DNA of 64,000 nt, taken from assembly GCF_000715075.1 (NCBI RefSeq), contig NC_134095.1, positions 55,920,419 through 55,984,418 of the forward strand, in the 5' to 3' direction. The position numbers and the translations under genes were made by a program. This document shows positions 24,188-36,396 of this stretch, in pieces (positions within the stretch are counted from its first letter, which is position 1; each line of letters starts with the position of its first letter). Under the pieces are notes generated by a model. That model searched no databases, had not been told where the DNA came from, and saw only the letters and a list, made by a program, of their open reading frames with translations. This DNA is from Nicotiana tabacum (taxonomy: Eukaryota > Streptophyta > Magnoliopsida > Solanales > Solanaceae).

Positions 24188-27146
24188 CATTAGAGCCAAT
24201 CGCTCGTGTACTTCATTCCCAATTTTCACTTGTGCTTGTCAAACTCCTTTGTACAAGGAGCTTTAGTGAATGGGTATGGAGCATTTTCCGTTTCCATCGA
24301 CCTTTTGAATCTAGACGTCTCCATGTCCAATGATTTCTCTTATCAAGTGATCCCTTTGCAGAACATGTTTGGATTTTTGGTGTGATCTTGGTTCTGTGCT
24401 GGAGCAATGGCTCCAGTTTTGTGACACAACAATGGAACGGTACCTTCTATTGAAGGAACCACACCAAATTCAGTTAAGAACTTTTCCATCCATACAGTTT
24501 CCTTAGCAGCTTCACTAGCTGCTATATATTCTGCTTCAGTCACTGAATCAGCTACTGTAGCTTGTTTGGAACTTTTTCAACTCACTGCACCACCATTTAA
24601 GGAGAATACATAACCAGAAATAGATTTTCTATCATCTCTATCTGAAGAGAAACTTGCATCAGTTTAACCTTCAAGTTTCAACTCAGAATCCCTATAGATG
24701 AGGAATTGGTCTTTAGTCTTTCTTAAGTACTTAAGAATGGTCTTCACCACCTTCCAATATTCCTCACCAGGATTTGCCTGATATCGGCTAGTCACTCCAA
24801 GTGCATAAACCACATCAGGACGTGTACATGTCATGGTATACATGATAGATCCCACTGCACTAGCGTATGGGATCCTACTCATGCTTTCTCTCTCTTCAGG
24901 TGTTTTAGGACAATCCTCCCTACTGAGAGTAATTCCAGTGCCCTATCGGTAGATAGCCTCTTTTGGAATTATCCATATTATACCTCTTTAAGATGGTATC
25001 AATGTACAAAGACTGGGAAAGTCCAAGCAGCTTCCTAGATCTATCTCTATAGATCTTTATTCCTAATATATAAGTTGCTTCTCCCAAGTCTTTCATGGAG
25101 AACTGTTCAGATAGCCAAATCTTGGTACTTTGCAATGCCGGTATGTCATTCCCTATGAGCAATATATCATCAACATACAACAATAAGAATATAATTGTGC
25201 TCCCACTAACCTTTTTGTACACAGAAGGTTCTTCGCCACATATAACAAAATTGAACTTTGCAATTGTCTTGTTAAAGCGAATATTCCAATTTCAATAAGC
25301 TTGCTTTAGTCCATAAATGGATCTTTGTAGCTTGCAAATCTTATTATGATCATGCGGATATGTGAAACTTTCAGGTTGTCATGTACATATCCTCTTCTAG
25401 CTCATAATTAAGGAAACTGTTTTCATATCCATTTGCTATATTTCATTGTCAGAACCTTGTGTCGCCTCTTCATAGGTCTCGGGGTCATCATTATTATGAT
25501 CAACCTCATTTGATACATCATCTTGTACCATTATATTTGATCTAGTTGGTACATGGCGTTATCGTGTAGACCTTCTAAGAGGTTCTTGTACAACTTGCTC
25601 ACCTTGTGCTGGATTTTATTGTTGTTCAATTTGGTTTGGAACTGGTTCATTAACCTGTTCTTGAACTACGTTTAGTTCTTGAACTTCAGCCATTGAAGAT
25701 GGCAACTTCCTTGTCAACTTCAAAACATCCAATAAAGGTTCTTCAACTTGTGTCTCATGATCTTGATTTTGTGTTGATTCATTAGTTTCTTGAACTTCAT
25801 CAAGTTTTATTTCTTCACTATAATTTCCTTCTAAAAGAAATTCCCTTTCTAAAAGGGTTGCTCCTCTAGCCACAAACACTTTATGGTCAGAAGGGTGATA
25901 GAAATAATATCCCATTATTTCCTTGGGATACCCAATGAACCTACACTTATCAGATCTCGAGTCAAGTTTATCAGACTACAGTCTCTTCACATAAGCTGGA
26001 CAACCCCAAACTTTAATATGTGTAAGGTTAAGCTTACGTCCTTTCCATATCTCATGTGGTATAGTAGAGACTGACTTAGTGAGAACTTTATTAAGTAAGT
26101 ATGTTGCTGCTTCCAAAGCATATCCCATAAATTTATTGAAAGATCAGTGAACCCCATCATAGTTCTCACCATATCCAATAAGGTTCGATTTCTCCTTTCA
26201 GACATACCATTGTGTTGTGGTGTTCTTGGAGGTGTCCACTGTGAGAGATCTCATTCTCTTTGAGATACCTAGTAAAATCTTCACTAAGATATTCTCCACC
26301 TCTATCAAACCTTAGTACTTTGATACTTTTACCAGTCTGCTTCTCAACTTCACTACGGAACCTTTTGAACATTTCAAAAGATTCAGACTTGTGTTTCATA
26401 AAATAAACAAATCCATATCTTGACATATCATCAGTGAAGGTGATGAAGTAAGAATATCCACCTCTAACTTGAATTTTCATGGGCCCACAAACATCTGTAT
26501 GAATTAGTCCCAATAATTTAGAAGCTCTTTCTCCACTTCCAGTAAATGGAGATTTGGTCATTTTTCCTTTGAGACAAGATTCACAAGTTGGATATGATTC
26601 AAAATCATACTTGTCAAGGTACCCTTCCTTGTACAACTTGTTAATTCTTTTCTCTCCAATATAACCAAGCCTACAATGCCAAAGGTATGTATGATTTACA
26701 AGATCATCTCTTTTCCTCTTAAGACTTGAAACATGCATAATCGAATTAGCATTCACATTAGGTAAGACATAAACATCATGTTGGAGATAGCCCTTCACAT
26801 ATAAATTATCATCATAATTAATAGAGCAAATAGCATTGCCTATATTAATTCGAAAACCACGTTTGTCTAACATAGAAGCTACAATTATGTTCGAAACAAA
26901 TTTAGGAACGTAATAATAATCATCCAACATAAGTACTTTGCCCGTAGACATTATTAAAGAAATTGATCCTACAGTTACGACCACAACTTTTACACCATTT
27001 CGAACTTGTAGATTAACTTCTACTTTCTTTAGCCCCCTACTTATCTTGAACCCTTGCAACATATTGCAGATGATATAACCATTGTTAGTATCTAATACCC
27101 ACAGTGAAGAATTAGTAGCTAAAGAAACCTTGAAAATATTTTTCAT
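24188..27146 (-). pseudogene. copia pol pseudogene, right copy (protease remnant, integrase, RT, RNase H)
   Basis: From right to left: 26860-27146 protease segment, where the catalytic triad reads DTN instead of DTG (27084-27092). 26166-26860 GAG-pre-integrase and integrase core ([37 protein letters not shown]). 25616-26205 integrase C-terminal region in broken frames. 24920-25290 RT with LLLYVDDILLIGND. 24664-24882 RT/connection (SRIPYASAVGSIMYTM). 24343-24640 RNase H (VTEAEYIAASEAAKETVW). RT lacks an internal segment at about 25446 and is frameshifted near 25378-25410. A stop separates the RT parts near 24665. Confidence 0.88.
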
Positions 27147-27161
27147 TAATGTCTCACCTTG

Positions 27162-27686
27162 TTACTTGTCCTTTAGAGTTGCAAGATACTTCTTGCAGTT
27201 TCTTTTCCAATGTCCTTTCTTCTTACAGTGAAAACATTCAATATCATATATTGACTGCAAGATCAAATCTTCAGAAATCTCTTCACCAAGGCTGTACCCC
27301 AACTTCTCATGTTCTTTGGTAAGAACAATCATATGATTGACAAGGGGTCCAACTGGAGAGTTTTCAATGTCCAACTGTATATCAACCATCTTCTTAAGAT
27401 ATTCAATGATTGCAGTTGGATCCATATTCTGATGTTTCCTCTGGAGTTCAGAACTCATAGAAGCGAGAATGGTGTGTTTAATAGCAAGGCATTCTTCCAA
27501 GTATTTTTGATAAACCTTGGTGCCTTGAACATCATTCTTTGGTGGGATTATCTTTGCAGGCTTATCGATCACATCAATGAGCTTTTCATGCATGAGAACA
27601 ATTCTCAAGTTTCTATACCAGTCATCAAAGTTTGGTTCTACCAACTTGTTGGTCTCAAGTATTTCACGCAGTGATATAACAGACAT
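27162..27686 (-). pseudogene. copia gag ORF, right copy (open)
   Basis: Start at 27686 (MSVISLREILETNKLVEP), 174 residues, uninterrupted. It has the FDDWYRNLRIVLMHEK capsid region and an intact zinc knuckle CFHCKKKGHWKRNC near the C-terminus. The listed upstream extension to 27743 runs into leader. Gag is separated from pol by a stop at 27162; copia gag and pol are usually one frame, so this is probably a lesion. This is the best preserved ORF of the array, but the element cannot be autonomous because pol is broken. Confidence 0.85.
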
Positions 27687-28779
27687 ATTGAGAAATCTAA
27701 AATATAGAAAAGAAAAGGCAATAATATAAGAACATATTTGCATATATCAGAAAGACATGGACTTTTATCTAAATGATATTTTCACTAATTATTTTAAACT
27801 ATTTACCCTCATTATAGTTTACGAAATCTTTATTTCTGTTAGTGGAGTAAAGGAATCCTTTAACAATATGTATGAGCCCCTTGGAAGTCCAGTCGTTTCT
27901 CACATATATTTTAAAGGTAGGTACTCTTATCAATTGTATCTCCATATAATTTTCTTAAATATCTCTATGTCAAATAGCCCCTGGTAGTCAGGTCGATCCT
28001 ATTGGCATAGTTGAGTTCAACCATCATGATAGCAAAGAACTTATTAAATTTTATACTCCCCCGGGTGGTCCAGGCGTCTAGTGTAAAATTGAATAATTCT
28101 TTCAATCCATACATCTAATGCAATAAATAATTTTAACATATTCTCGAACTATAAGTCTCCTGGTAGTCAGACCGCTCCTTATAAACAAGAAATAAGTAAA
28201 ATTATTTACCTTGATGGATAGCTCTATAATAAAATATCTTATATTTTATTATTTAAGAACTCAAATTTTAGTAAGAGGGAATTGTTACTAAAACAGCTTT
28301 TAATAACATGAATCTTTTATAGCATGCGAATTTGGTTCAAGTTGTCTACATGCTTAGTCTTAAATTAATTTACATCAGAAGTAATAAATAATTCAAAATT
28401 ATGTAACGAACAAGCACATGATATAAAAACAAAATTCAACATTCTTCTAACATGTTTTATCTATATATCACATATATCAAAAAAAAGTAATTCATGCCAG
28501 AATATCATTATTAATTAACATCTTATGAACTAATAACAATTAAAAATAACAATAGAATCATTTAACCTATTATAGATTCCCGTCGTATCTAATACAAAAT
28601 TTCAAATTCAAGTTATGAACTATCTCAATAGTTATATGAATACATATTTTATCCACAATAAAATAATATCAACATTCAAACGATTTGACTATTGCACAAG
28701 ACTCATATATTATGGTTTGAACTCTTCAAATATAATATTAAAATATTTCGTAAATAAAATTTAGACACGAGAAACCATG
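27687..28779 (-). other. copia 5' leader, right copy
   Basis: Noncoding, AT-rich. Four spaced motif copies related to CTGGTAGTCAGGTCG occur near 27881, 27981, 28062 and 28160, with spacings of about 100, 81 and 98 bp. The ORF at 27757 is a shadow. Confidence 0.75.
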
Positions 28780-28791
28780 GCTCTGATACCA
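28780..28791 (-). other. copia primer binding site, right copy
   Basis: Minus strand TGGTATCAGAGC (initiator tRNA-Met type), one base from the LTR edge at 28793. Confidence 0.9.
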
Positions 28792-28792
28792 C

Positions 28793-30753
28793 TGAAGGAT
28801 TGCGTATAGGTGTTCGTAACACGCAGCGGAAGACAATAACAATCCTAGGCAGATCTTTTCGTATTTAAAATTTTATTTACATGTCAAAGATCGGATCTGA
28901 GACGTACCTGGTGAAGAGAGTATCGTTTCAAAATTTCTTCGATAGTGCGAAGACTCTATGCGTATCCACACTGAGACCGATCCTTACTATCAACTCTTTG
29001 ATCAATGAAACTCGCGAATAAATTGAACGAAAAACTTGTGCTGAAATTTTTCTCAAAAATCTCAATTCAAATTAGAAGAACAAGCAACACTTTTCTTGTA
29101 ATTGTATTTTCTCTCTTGGCTTTGTATTGCACTCTCACTTTCACAAAGTATTTTTCTTCTTTAGAAAAATTACGGCAAATTTTCTCCATCACCCTTTATA
29201 TAGCATCACATATAAACCCCTTTTCTTATTTGGTTGAGGTAATGATTTACTTAGGGTAAACGTTTATTCCAAAATAAACTTCATGGAATTTTTATGGAAA
29301 ATTAGAAAATCACGTCTCAATTGAAACGTGACTGTCGAGCCTTTCACGTGAATCATCCAACTCAAAGTTGGATTCTCTTATTTATGAATTTTTCATATAT
29401 AAGGGATATATTAATCCCATTCCAAATGGGTTTGAATTTGCCGAACGTTCTTTTTAGGACTTTACACGTAAAGTTATCCAATCCACAATTGGATTCTACT
29501 TAATAAGTTTCCAACAACCTCTTGTTGTTTAATTAATATTTTATATAACATATCTAATATAAAATAATATATATTTTAACCAAGAAATATAATTTTCTAT
29601 TTCAAATAGAAAACTTTAATTTGTTCACAATATCAATCATATCCTTTGTGCTAGCAAAGAATATAATAATATTTCATTTGAACTAATAACTAAATTTATT
29701 TGACTAATTAAATTCTTTAATTTAATTATCAAATACTAAAGTAATTAATCCTTTAGCAAAGATCAGAACACTCGTTAGTGTGCGACCCCATAGGTTCAAT
29801 ACTAAGCCGGTAGTAAATTGATCACATCAATATACTAATCAATGGTGACGTCTAGCAATACTCCTTAATGATCGGATAACATGAAGTATACAATTTACTC
29901 TCAAGAACTAGTAGAAGAATAATGTAGTAATTCCTTCTGTCCTTATAACTCTGGATCACCCTAGGATGTGATTCAACTGTCAAATCCTAATAGGCGACCA
30001 ACTATGTGTTCATGTCAAATATAATCGACCATTGAATAACCTAAGAAACTTATTTCTTCTTTCATTCAATTACCGTGGCCAATGTCTTAGTTTAGTTGTT
30101 TATAATTCATGACAACATAGAGCTTAAACTTATTACCAAGAGTTGACAGATTCCATCTTGATCAATCACTAATTCTACAAGTATTTAATCATACCCAATA
30201 TTCTTTCAACTATTGCCCTAGGGTCATAGGTGTCTGGTATCAAAGCACAATAATAAATTGTCAATTACTATGACGATCTCAGGTCAAAGGAAACTTTTAC
30301 ATCATATTCTTCAAGAGAGTATCCTATTGACAATTTATGGTAATTCTAACCATTAGGAATTATCCAATGAGTCGGTTCAATGATCATATCTCTATATGCA
30401 TCATCTATCTATGTGATTTAGTTAATGAGATCAACTAATCTTTATCCCATAAAGACGATCACATAAATATTGATCTAACCGGATAACTAATGTCCAAATT
30501 AATAATCCTACGATCAAGAACAAATTTAGATTATATTATAAGAAACTTTACTCTCATTATCATGATCTCCATCACAATGTCAAGTCTCAAAATTTAATTA
30601 TGGACCTTATTAAATTAATCAAACAATTAATAATAACTATTATAAAAGAATATCAAATAACATATATTTTTATATCAAATAACATTCAGAAAAATATGTT
30701 CGAATCATCAAATATGAGATTGGATCTAGGGAATATCTGCTATATCCCTAACA
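28793..30753 (-). repeat. 5' LTR of the right copia copy
   Basis: 1961 bp, uninterrupted partner of 20697-24175. Ends TATATCCCTAACA at 30753, followed by ATCTT as putative target duplication. TATA-like CTATATAAAG on the minus strand at 29194-29203. ORFs at 29005 and 29321 are LTR shadows repeated in the middle LTR. Confidence 0.9.
29194..29203 (-). promoter_or_regulatory. Probable TATA box of the copia 5' LTR
   Basis: Minus strand CTATATAAAG, conserved between both LTR copies and followed in the transcription direction by GGGTGATGG. Assigned by sequence only. Confidence 0.5.
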
Positions 30754-32211
30754 ATCTTCTTCGGTGGTAAATTAACTATATGTCTCTACTAACTATTCTT
30801 GAAATTTCAAATTATGAAAACATTAACGTTTGCAATATTTTGCCAGTCTTTTAAATTATATTTTACATACGTTTCATGTTGATAGGTGGCAAGAGACTCG
30901 AGTTACGAGGTACTCGAAGATAGTAGTATAGTAAATTCTTTATTCTTGATTGTTAAATTATGTTATTCTAATATATTCTACTATTGGTTCTTGATACGTA
31001 TGTATTTGATAATTTTTGCTTTGATTGTATTTTAAATATCATTATGTTAATTTATAGACCAAAATAATATTTTCTCAATCACATGTTTTAGAAATTTATT
31101 AGATATAATAAAGCACGTTAAAATGAATATAATTATAATATTCAATATACTACACTATTTTTCTATTTAAACTACGAGTTTAGTTCTAATTATAATATGA
31201 GTCAAATATGCAGCAAACTCCCAACAACTCATACAAAGTTGCTTTGCTTCTTATTTTGGTATGTATCAAATATGATTGATCAATTAACTTTAGACTACAC
31301 ATATGAGATAATCCCAGACCCTTTAAAACTTATTCCTAATCTATATGGAATTATAATATCATTCAAGTGTCCTCTTTATTGCTAAAGTTCTAAAGTCATA
31401 CCGATTATACATGAATAAAGATACTTTTAAATACCTTTAACTATCGACAACGAAATTACATAATTACATGCCACAAGTATATATTTTTACAAGGTGCAAG
31501 TCTTGTTGATGTCTCGCCAATGAGTCCTAGACCAACGTATAGTTAACATGGGAACAAACTTCAAATTGGCTCCTAAGTCCAATGGTGATAGCAAGAAAAA
31601 TATTTTCATCATTAAGTGAAAATGTAAGTTGTAAAAATACATGATGATAAGAGATATCTTAGCAATTAAAAATAAATATGTCGATACTAAATAAGTTTTC
31701 GATAGTTACATTCTCTGGTGATAGCAAAAGACTTTTTAATTTTTATTCCACACAAGATGATACCAATAACTTTTGCCAGAAATAATACTTACATATTTTG
31801 ATACTAAATAATCTTTCGCTATACATATTTATTGAGAAGATTACTATACCAAACTTAAAAATGATCTTCCTTATACATAGGTTGATTTTGAAGAAAATGA
31901 CAACCATCATGATAGTGATATGAACTTTAGATCCCCCAATTGCCTAATGTAATGGTACAATGACAGTACGTTAGAGGTTAGCCAATAACGTCATATATAC
32001 AGAAATTATAATAGGCCAACGTGTGTTAGGTATTATGTTAATGTAATAATATTGATTTTTAACATTTCAAAGATGTAGCATTGTATCCATATCAATTCTT
32101 TACAAGGATTCTTTCTTCTTGTATATTCTAATATAATTAATTTTTTACCCCCGTCACATAAATAATTGAGTGAAGATTGCACGTACATAAAAACTAGAAA
32201 ACACGTTACTA

Positions 32212-32270
<59 letters not shown>

Positions 32271-33539
32271 ATTAAAAGTGTGAAGCCCTAAACTAAAAAG
32301 TTGAATTACTAAAATACCCTTTTACATAATTTTAAAAACGCCTATTTATAAAAAAACTTATTCCTACAAAGAGTTGTCAAGCCAATATATGCTAACAGTC
32401 ACAACTATTCTTTTTACCAAACCAACGGTAACAATCACAACCATTGCTTTTAAGGAGTCAATATGCATGTGTATCTGTATATATGGTATGTTTCTTCTTC
32501 ATCATTTTTTTCTTAGTTTTCATGTTCACATTTTGGCGATATTGTTAATTCTTGGTTTACTTCACTCAGTTATATTTTAATGTTTATTTTGATTTACTGT
32601 AATTAATAACTCAGCATTTATATTTTTGCTAATTATTTATGTCCTTGTAAATTTGTGTCTTTAATTATAAGTATACAATAACCTTTTCTTTAATTATGGT
32701 TACTTTCACAGTAATAGTTTGTGGAAAATAATACTTTTTTACTTGCAGTTTATTGTTGGACCTCTTTCATATACTAAACCAGATATGTAATCAGAAAAAG
32801 TTGATCGTCCAACAACTTGATAGTCTTTTTCTTGGATTATCAATATGAATTTCATATTCTTAATTTTATCTTCTATGTATGTTTCTGGATTCATCCGTTA
32901 ACAAATATTAGTACAAGCAAATGTTTAGTCTTTCATTATGTGCTTGTATATAATTAGGATTTGTTTTCGTATGTGCATATTCTCGTGCATATTCTCGTGC
33001 TTAGTTAGTCGGAATAAGTTTAACTATTTTTTTAAAAGGCATCTACGTTATTAAGTAGGATGATATACCAGTTTAAGTTTGGTAAATAAAATAAATCGTT
33101 AATTTTGTGATATTCAAAAACTGCCATTGATCATTTTTTATCCTAATATTTAGATATTCATACCATCTACTCTTTGATCCACTCTGTTTACAATGAAGTT
33201 CTATTTAACATTATTGCGAATGAAAGAAATAAATATTTTTCTAAAAAATATTCCATATGAATTATAACTCTGTTATTATCTGCAGTAATTTATATAGGCA
33301 TGTATGAAGCTTTTCTCTTAATTTTATCTTACTTGATTATCTAAATTTTATTCAGTAAATAAAAAATCATTATGCAATTCAACCGTTCATATCTACAAAT
33401 GAGATTATAACTCTAACGCTTATTTTTATATAATAAATATATTTTTTTGGTAATTAATTTTCTTTTGTATTAATCACCAAAGATCGGACTTTACAATTCC
33501 ATAGTCAAGCACAAAACTAAGCTGACTATCTCAAGAGCT
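30754..33539. other. AT-rich intergenic DNA with no recognised gene
   Basis: No supported coding region; ORFs at 31197 and 32374 are short and low-complexity. A (TATC)n microsatellite lies at 32213-32270, followed by ATATTAAAAGTGTGAAG, which resembles plant Helitron 5' ends, but no 3' hairpin-CTRR end was identified. Confidence 0.6.
32213..32270. repeat. (TATC)n microsatellite
   Basis: About 14 uninterrupted tetranucleotide repeats, ending where ATATTAAAAG begins. Confidence 0.97.
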
Positions 33540-33994
33540 TTAGACAAAATTGCTAACCTAACTAATCTAGTCATCTAAACAAAACTGTTGTATTTGATTC
33601 CTAGCTCGAGGTACTACTCTAACATTACAAATGTAAGCTATTTCTCTTGCTAATACATCACTGTTACGATATCTTTGCTAAAAGTACGTGTGTTCCTTTC
33701 AATCCATAGTACATATGAGGTTTCAGCATAAACCATCCCGAACATACTGGCCTTGTTTGACTTCCCTTTACCTTTCTTGATAATCCATTGGAGATGTTGA
33801 TCCCAGTTGAATGTGGTCATTTGATCTTCTTGAATCTATCTCACTATTCTCTTCCACAATTCTGTTGCATATGAGCATTGCACAAACATGTGTTCTCTTG
33901 TTTTAACTTGGCCTAGGCACATAACACACTGATGAGTGACATTTAATCCCCAACTAGCTAGTCTGTCTTTGGTAGGCAATCTTCAATGTAGCAT
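33540..33994 (-). pseudogene. LINE-type zf-RVT (reverse-transcriptase zinc-binding) domain remnant
   Basis: Minus strand 33845-33958 translates as TKDRLASWGLNV, then HQCVMCLGQVKTREHMFVQC and YATELWKRI, the Cys/His pattern of zf-RVT found at the C-terminus of plant LINE polymerases. Further left, WDQHLQWIIKKGKGK and an EVWIERN-like segment continue the typical domain end, with stops and frameshifts. No LINE RT precedes it; sequence to the right switches abruptly to LTR-retrotransposon gag. Confidence 0.78.
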
Positions 33995-35130
33995 CAGTCA
34001 TGATTGTGGACATCTGCCTATGTGGTTGCCTGAATTTCAACAAGTTTTCCTTTAATTTTCTGGAAGCATCGGAGCTCAGTGGATTGAGACATTTAGTGAA
34101 CACTTCAGTTGCCTAGTCATCAGGTACTGTCGACAATAGCATACTCTCATTTTGAAATCAGATCACGAACTCTCGCAATAGCTCAAACTCTCCTTGAGCA
34201 ATTTTGAATATGTCCACCTTTCTAGCTTGGACTTTTCTTAGCCCATCATGAGCTTTAATGAAAGAATCTGCATGCATTTCAAAAGAGGTAATAATATGCT
34301 CAAGTAAAAGAGAATACCATGTTAAAGCACCATTCGTTAGGGTTTCGCGAACTTCTTCAACAAGACATATTTGATCTCGTGTGGGGCTAAGTCAATTCCC
34401 TTTACAATCATAGTGTAAGTTGTGATATACTCTTGTGCACGAAGTCCCATCATACCTCAAAATATCGGGCATCTTAAAACTTTTCTCCGGAGCTATACTT
34501 GGTTTGAACAACAACTATGTATAAATATTTTAATCTGGTCCCTTCAACATTGATGGTGTTCCCGAAATTTTTGATCTATCAGGGCATGGAATTCTTGAGC
34601 ATTTTGGTTAATTCATTCATTCATTCATCTCCCTCATGGATCTCATGAGCTCGATTATAAAAGGATCATTAGCGTTGTTGTCGTTCCGGATTCGGTACCT
34701 GCACCACCTGCCTCATTTTCATTAAAATTGAACTCTTCCCTTCAAGTGATGTGGCCGGTTCTTTGCACTATTGGATTTGTAGGCGCACTAGGAGGAACTC
34801 AAACTCCTCTATTAGAGTTATTGGAAGCAACCGAAAGCACATACTTCAACTCTGTCATTATTTGATTTTGTTTTGAGAGATGCTTCATAATTTTCCTTTG
34901 TTGCGCTCTCAAAATTTTTGACCGTTTCAACAACACGTTCATCATCCATATTGTTGTTGGACTTCTCACATGTCAAGAATTTTATTCTTTGCGAACCAGA
35001 GTTATTTCATCTCCCTCATTGCAAGTTTCACTAGTTGAATCCTCACGCTGGAACACATCCTCACGCTTGTTGTTTGTTCCAGCATTATAAGAAATTTTCA
35101 CATCATTAGCTTCCACATCTGGTTTATATT
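33995..35130 (-). pseudogene. Decayed Ty3/gypsy gag
   Basis: On the minus strand I can follow KIMKHLSKQNQIMTELKYVL, then VKGIDLAPHEIKYVLLKKF, then LNPLSSDASRKLKENL near 34050. These match the capsid region of a solanaceous Ty3/gypsy family, in several frames with many stops. Element order (LTR remnant, PBS-like site, gag) on the minus strand agrees. No pol follows; LINE sequence begins at about 33994. Confidence 0.7.
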
Positions 35131-35205
35131 TTTTTTACTAAAGAAAAATGTCAAACTGCATTAGTAACAAATAAATGGATTAAAGTAATAACATAATTGT
35201 CTATG

Positions 35206-35225
35206 GCCCACGTTTGGCGCCAAAC
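35206..35225 (-). other. Primer-binding-site-like sequence of the decayed Ty3/gypsy element
   Basis: Minus strand GTTTGGCGCCAAACGTGGGC just inside a probable LTR edge. The TTTGGCGCC-CGTGGG context is usual in this retrotransposon group. Confidence 0.55.
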
Positions 35226-36235
35226 TATTTACTGATAAAATATTATAGTTGAATTTGTAACGTGGATTATAGACACGTGAATTATTTTGGTCCAAGAATA
35301 TAAAATAGCTAAAAACAAAAGAAAAAATTAGTTAAATAAATTTTTAAAAAGTACAAGCTTGACTGTGGGCTCAGCTCTTTCGATGACAATAATAAAAACA
35401 ATATGAAGAACAAAAAAGAGAGAAAGAAGTTGTATAGAATAAGAGCAAATTTTGGCTTTTGTGTATGTATAATGTTTCGTCCTTCCATGAATATAAATTC
35501 TCCTATTTATAACTCTGTTCAGAGAGACAAGATTCCCAAATCAAGATCTTCTTTAATACGAATAAAACCCCTTTTGCTGGCTGAATAATGACTAGGTATT
35601 AATAAAAGATTCTTTGTGACGACTACTCATTGAACGTTGTATTTTCCAACCTATATCTTCCCTTCAAATCTTCGTCCGCGATTTTACTGTCTTAGGAACT
35701 TACCCAACGCTGATCATATGTTTGTAACCGGTGCCAGCTATTTGTTGACTCATATGTCATATCTACTTGTCTTTGCTTTCACGCGTTAACTAGTCGAGTA
35801 TCCACGTATGGTTTACCAACTTTACCCCTACAATGTCATTGAGTTTGTCCTTTTTAACGCTCTTTTCTTCTCCTGTTCTATTCCAGTTTAGAATTGCTTC
35901 ATTTTATACTTCAACTAATTTTGAAAACAAATATGAAGTCCCAATAATCTCTGCTTTGACTGTACTTAACAAAAATAAATAAATATCACCCATGCTTTGC
36001 TAAAGTGATAACGTTGACACGTTTAATTCTTCAAGTCTCCTAGGTTCAAATTTATATTTGCCGGCTACTGTTCTGTAGTTATATGGTAGTCCGCAATTAA
36101 TACTTTTACTAATTTAATAAATATAAAATATTTATCTTTCATACATATAATTAGCATTTTCCCATACATATATGTATTTTGACTTTAATTATTTAATGTT
36201 GATTTGGCTCAGTTATATATTCTCTTGTTACAACT
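35226..36235 (-). repeat. Probable LTR remnant of the decayed Ty3/gypsy element
   Basis: Left edge placed beside the PBS-like site. A minus-strand TATA word (TATAAATA, 35504-35511) with a downstream leader supports LTR identity. Right edge not found; 36235 is only the point where the SOL1-like promoter begins to look gene-like. The ORF at 35403 is not supported. Confidence 0.4.
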
Positions 36236-36265
36236 TCCAAGGGAGAGAAAAGAAGAATTGACAAT

Positions 36266-36271
36266 CACGTG
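36266..36271 (+). promoter_or_regulatory. G-box (CACGTG) upstream of the SOL1-like gene
   Basis: CACGTG with a second ACGT core (TGACGTGC) ten bases on, about 130 bp before the ATG. ACGT-core pairs are typical bZIP/bHLH target sites in plant promoters. A TTTAAATAAA word near 36305 may be the TATA element. Function is inferred. Confidence 0.4.
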
Positions 36272-36396
36272 CTAGTGACGTGCTTGTTCCCAAATCCCCC
36301 ATCCCTTTAAATAAACGATCAAATCAGGTGAGGAGTAAACAAAACAAAAATGGTGAGTCGTACCACTAACTCATAACTCTTCATTCAGATTCAACG

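Larger units (their letters stand above)
1..30753 (-). mobile_element. Tandem copia retrotransposon array sharing one LTR
   Basis: Two internal regions of the same copia family lie head to tail on the minus strand: left copy 1-1468 plus 18973-20696, right copy 24176-28792. A single LTR (20697-24175) sits between them and a second LTR (28793-30753) closes the right end. The middle LTR has a primer binding site on its left and a polypurine tract on its right, so it is at once the 5' LTR of the left copy and the 3' LTR of the right copy. The left copy's 3' LTR lies outside the window. The LTRs run TGTTAGGGATAT to ATCCTTCA on the minus strand and are about 1.96 kb once insertions are removed. Host flank ATCTT follows at 30754 and is the candidate target duplication. 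Coding capacity is broken in both copies. Confidence 0.85.

Noticed and set aside
32374..32580. Hydrophobic 68-residue plus ORF
   Set aside because: AT-rich DNA often gives hydrophobic frames. No homology recognised and no gene structure around it.
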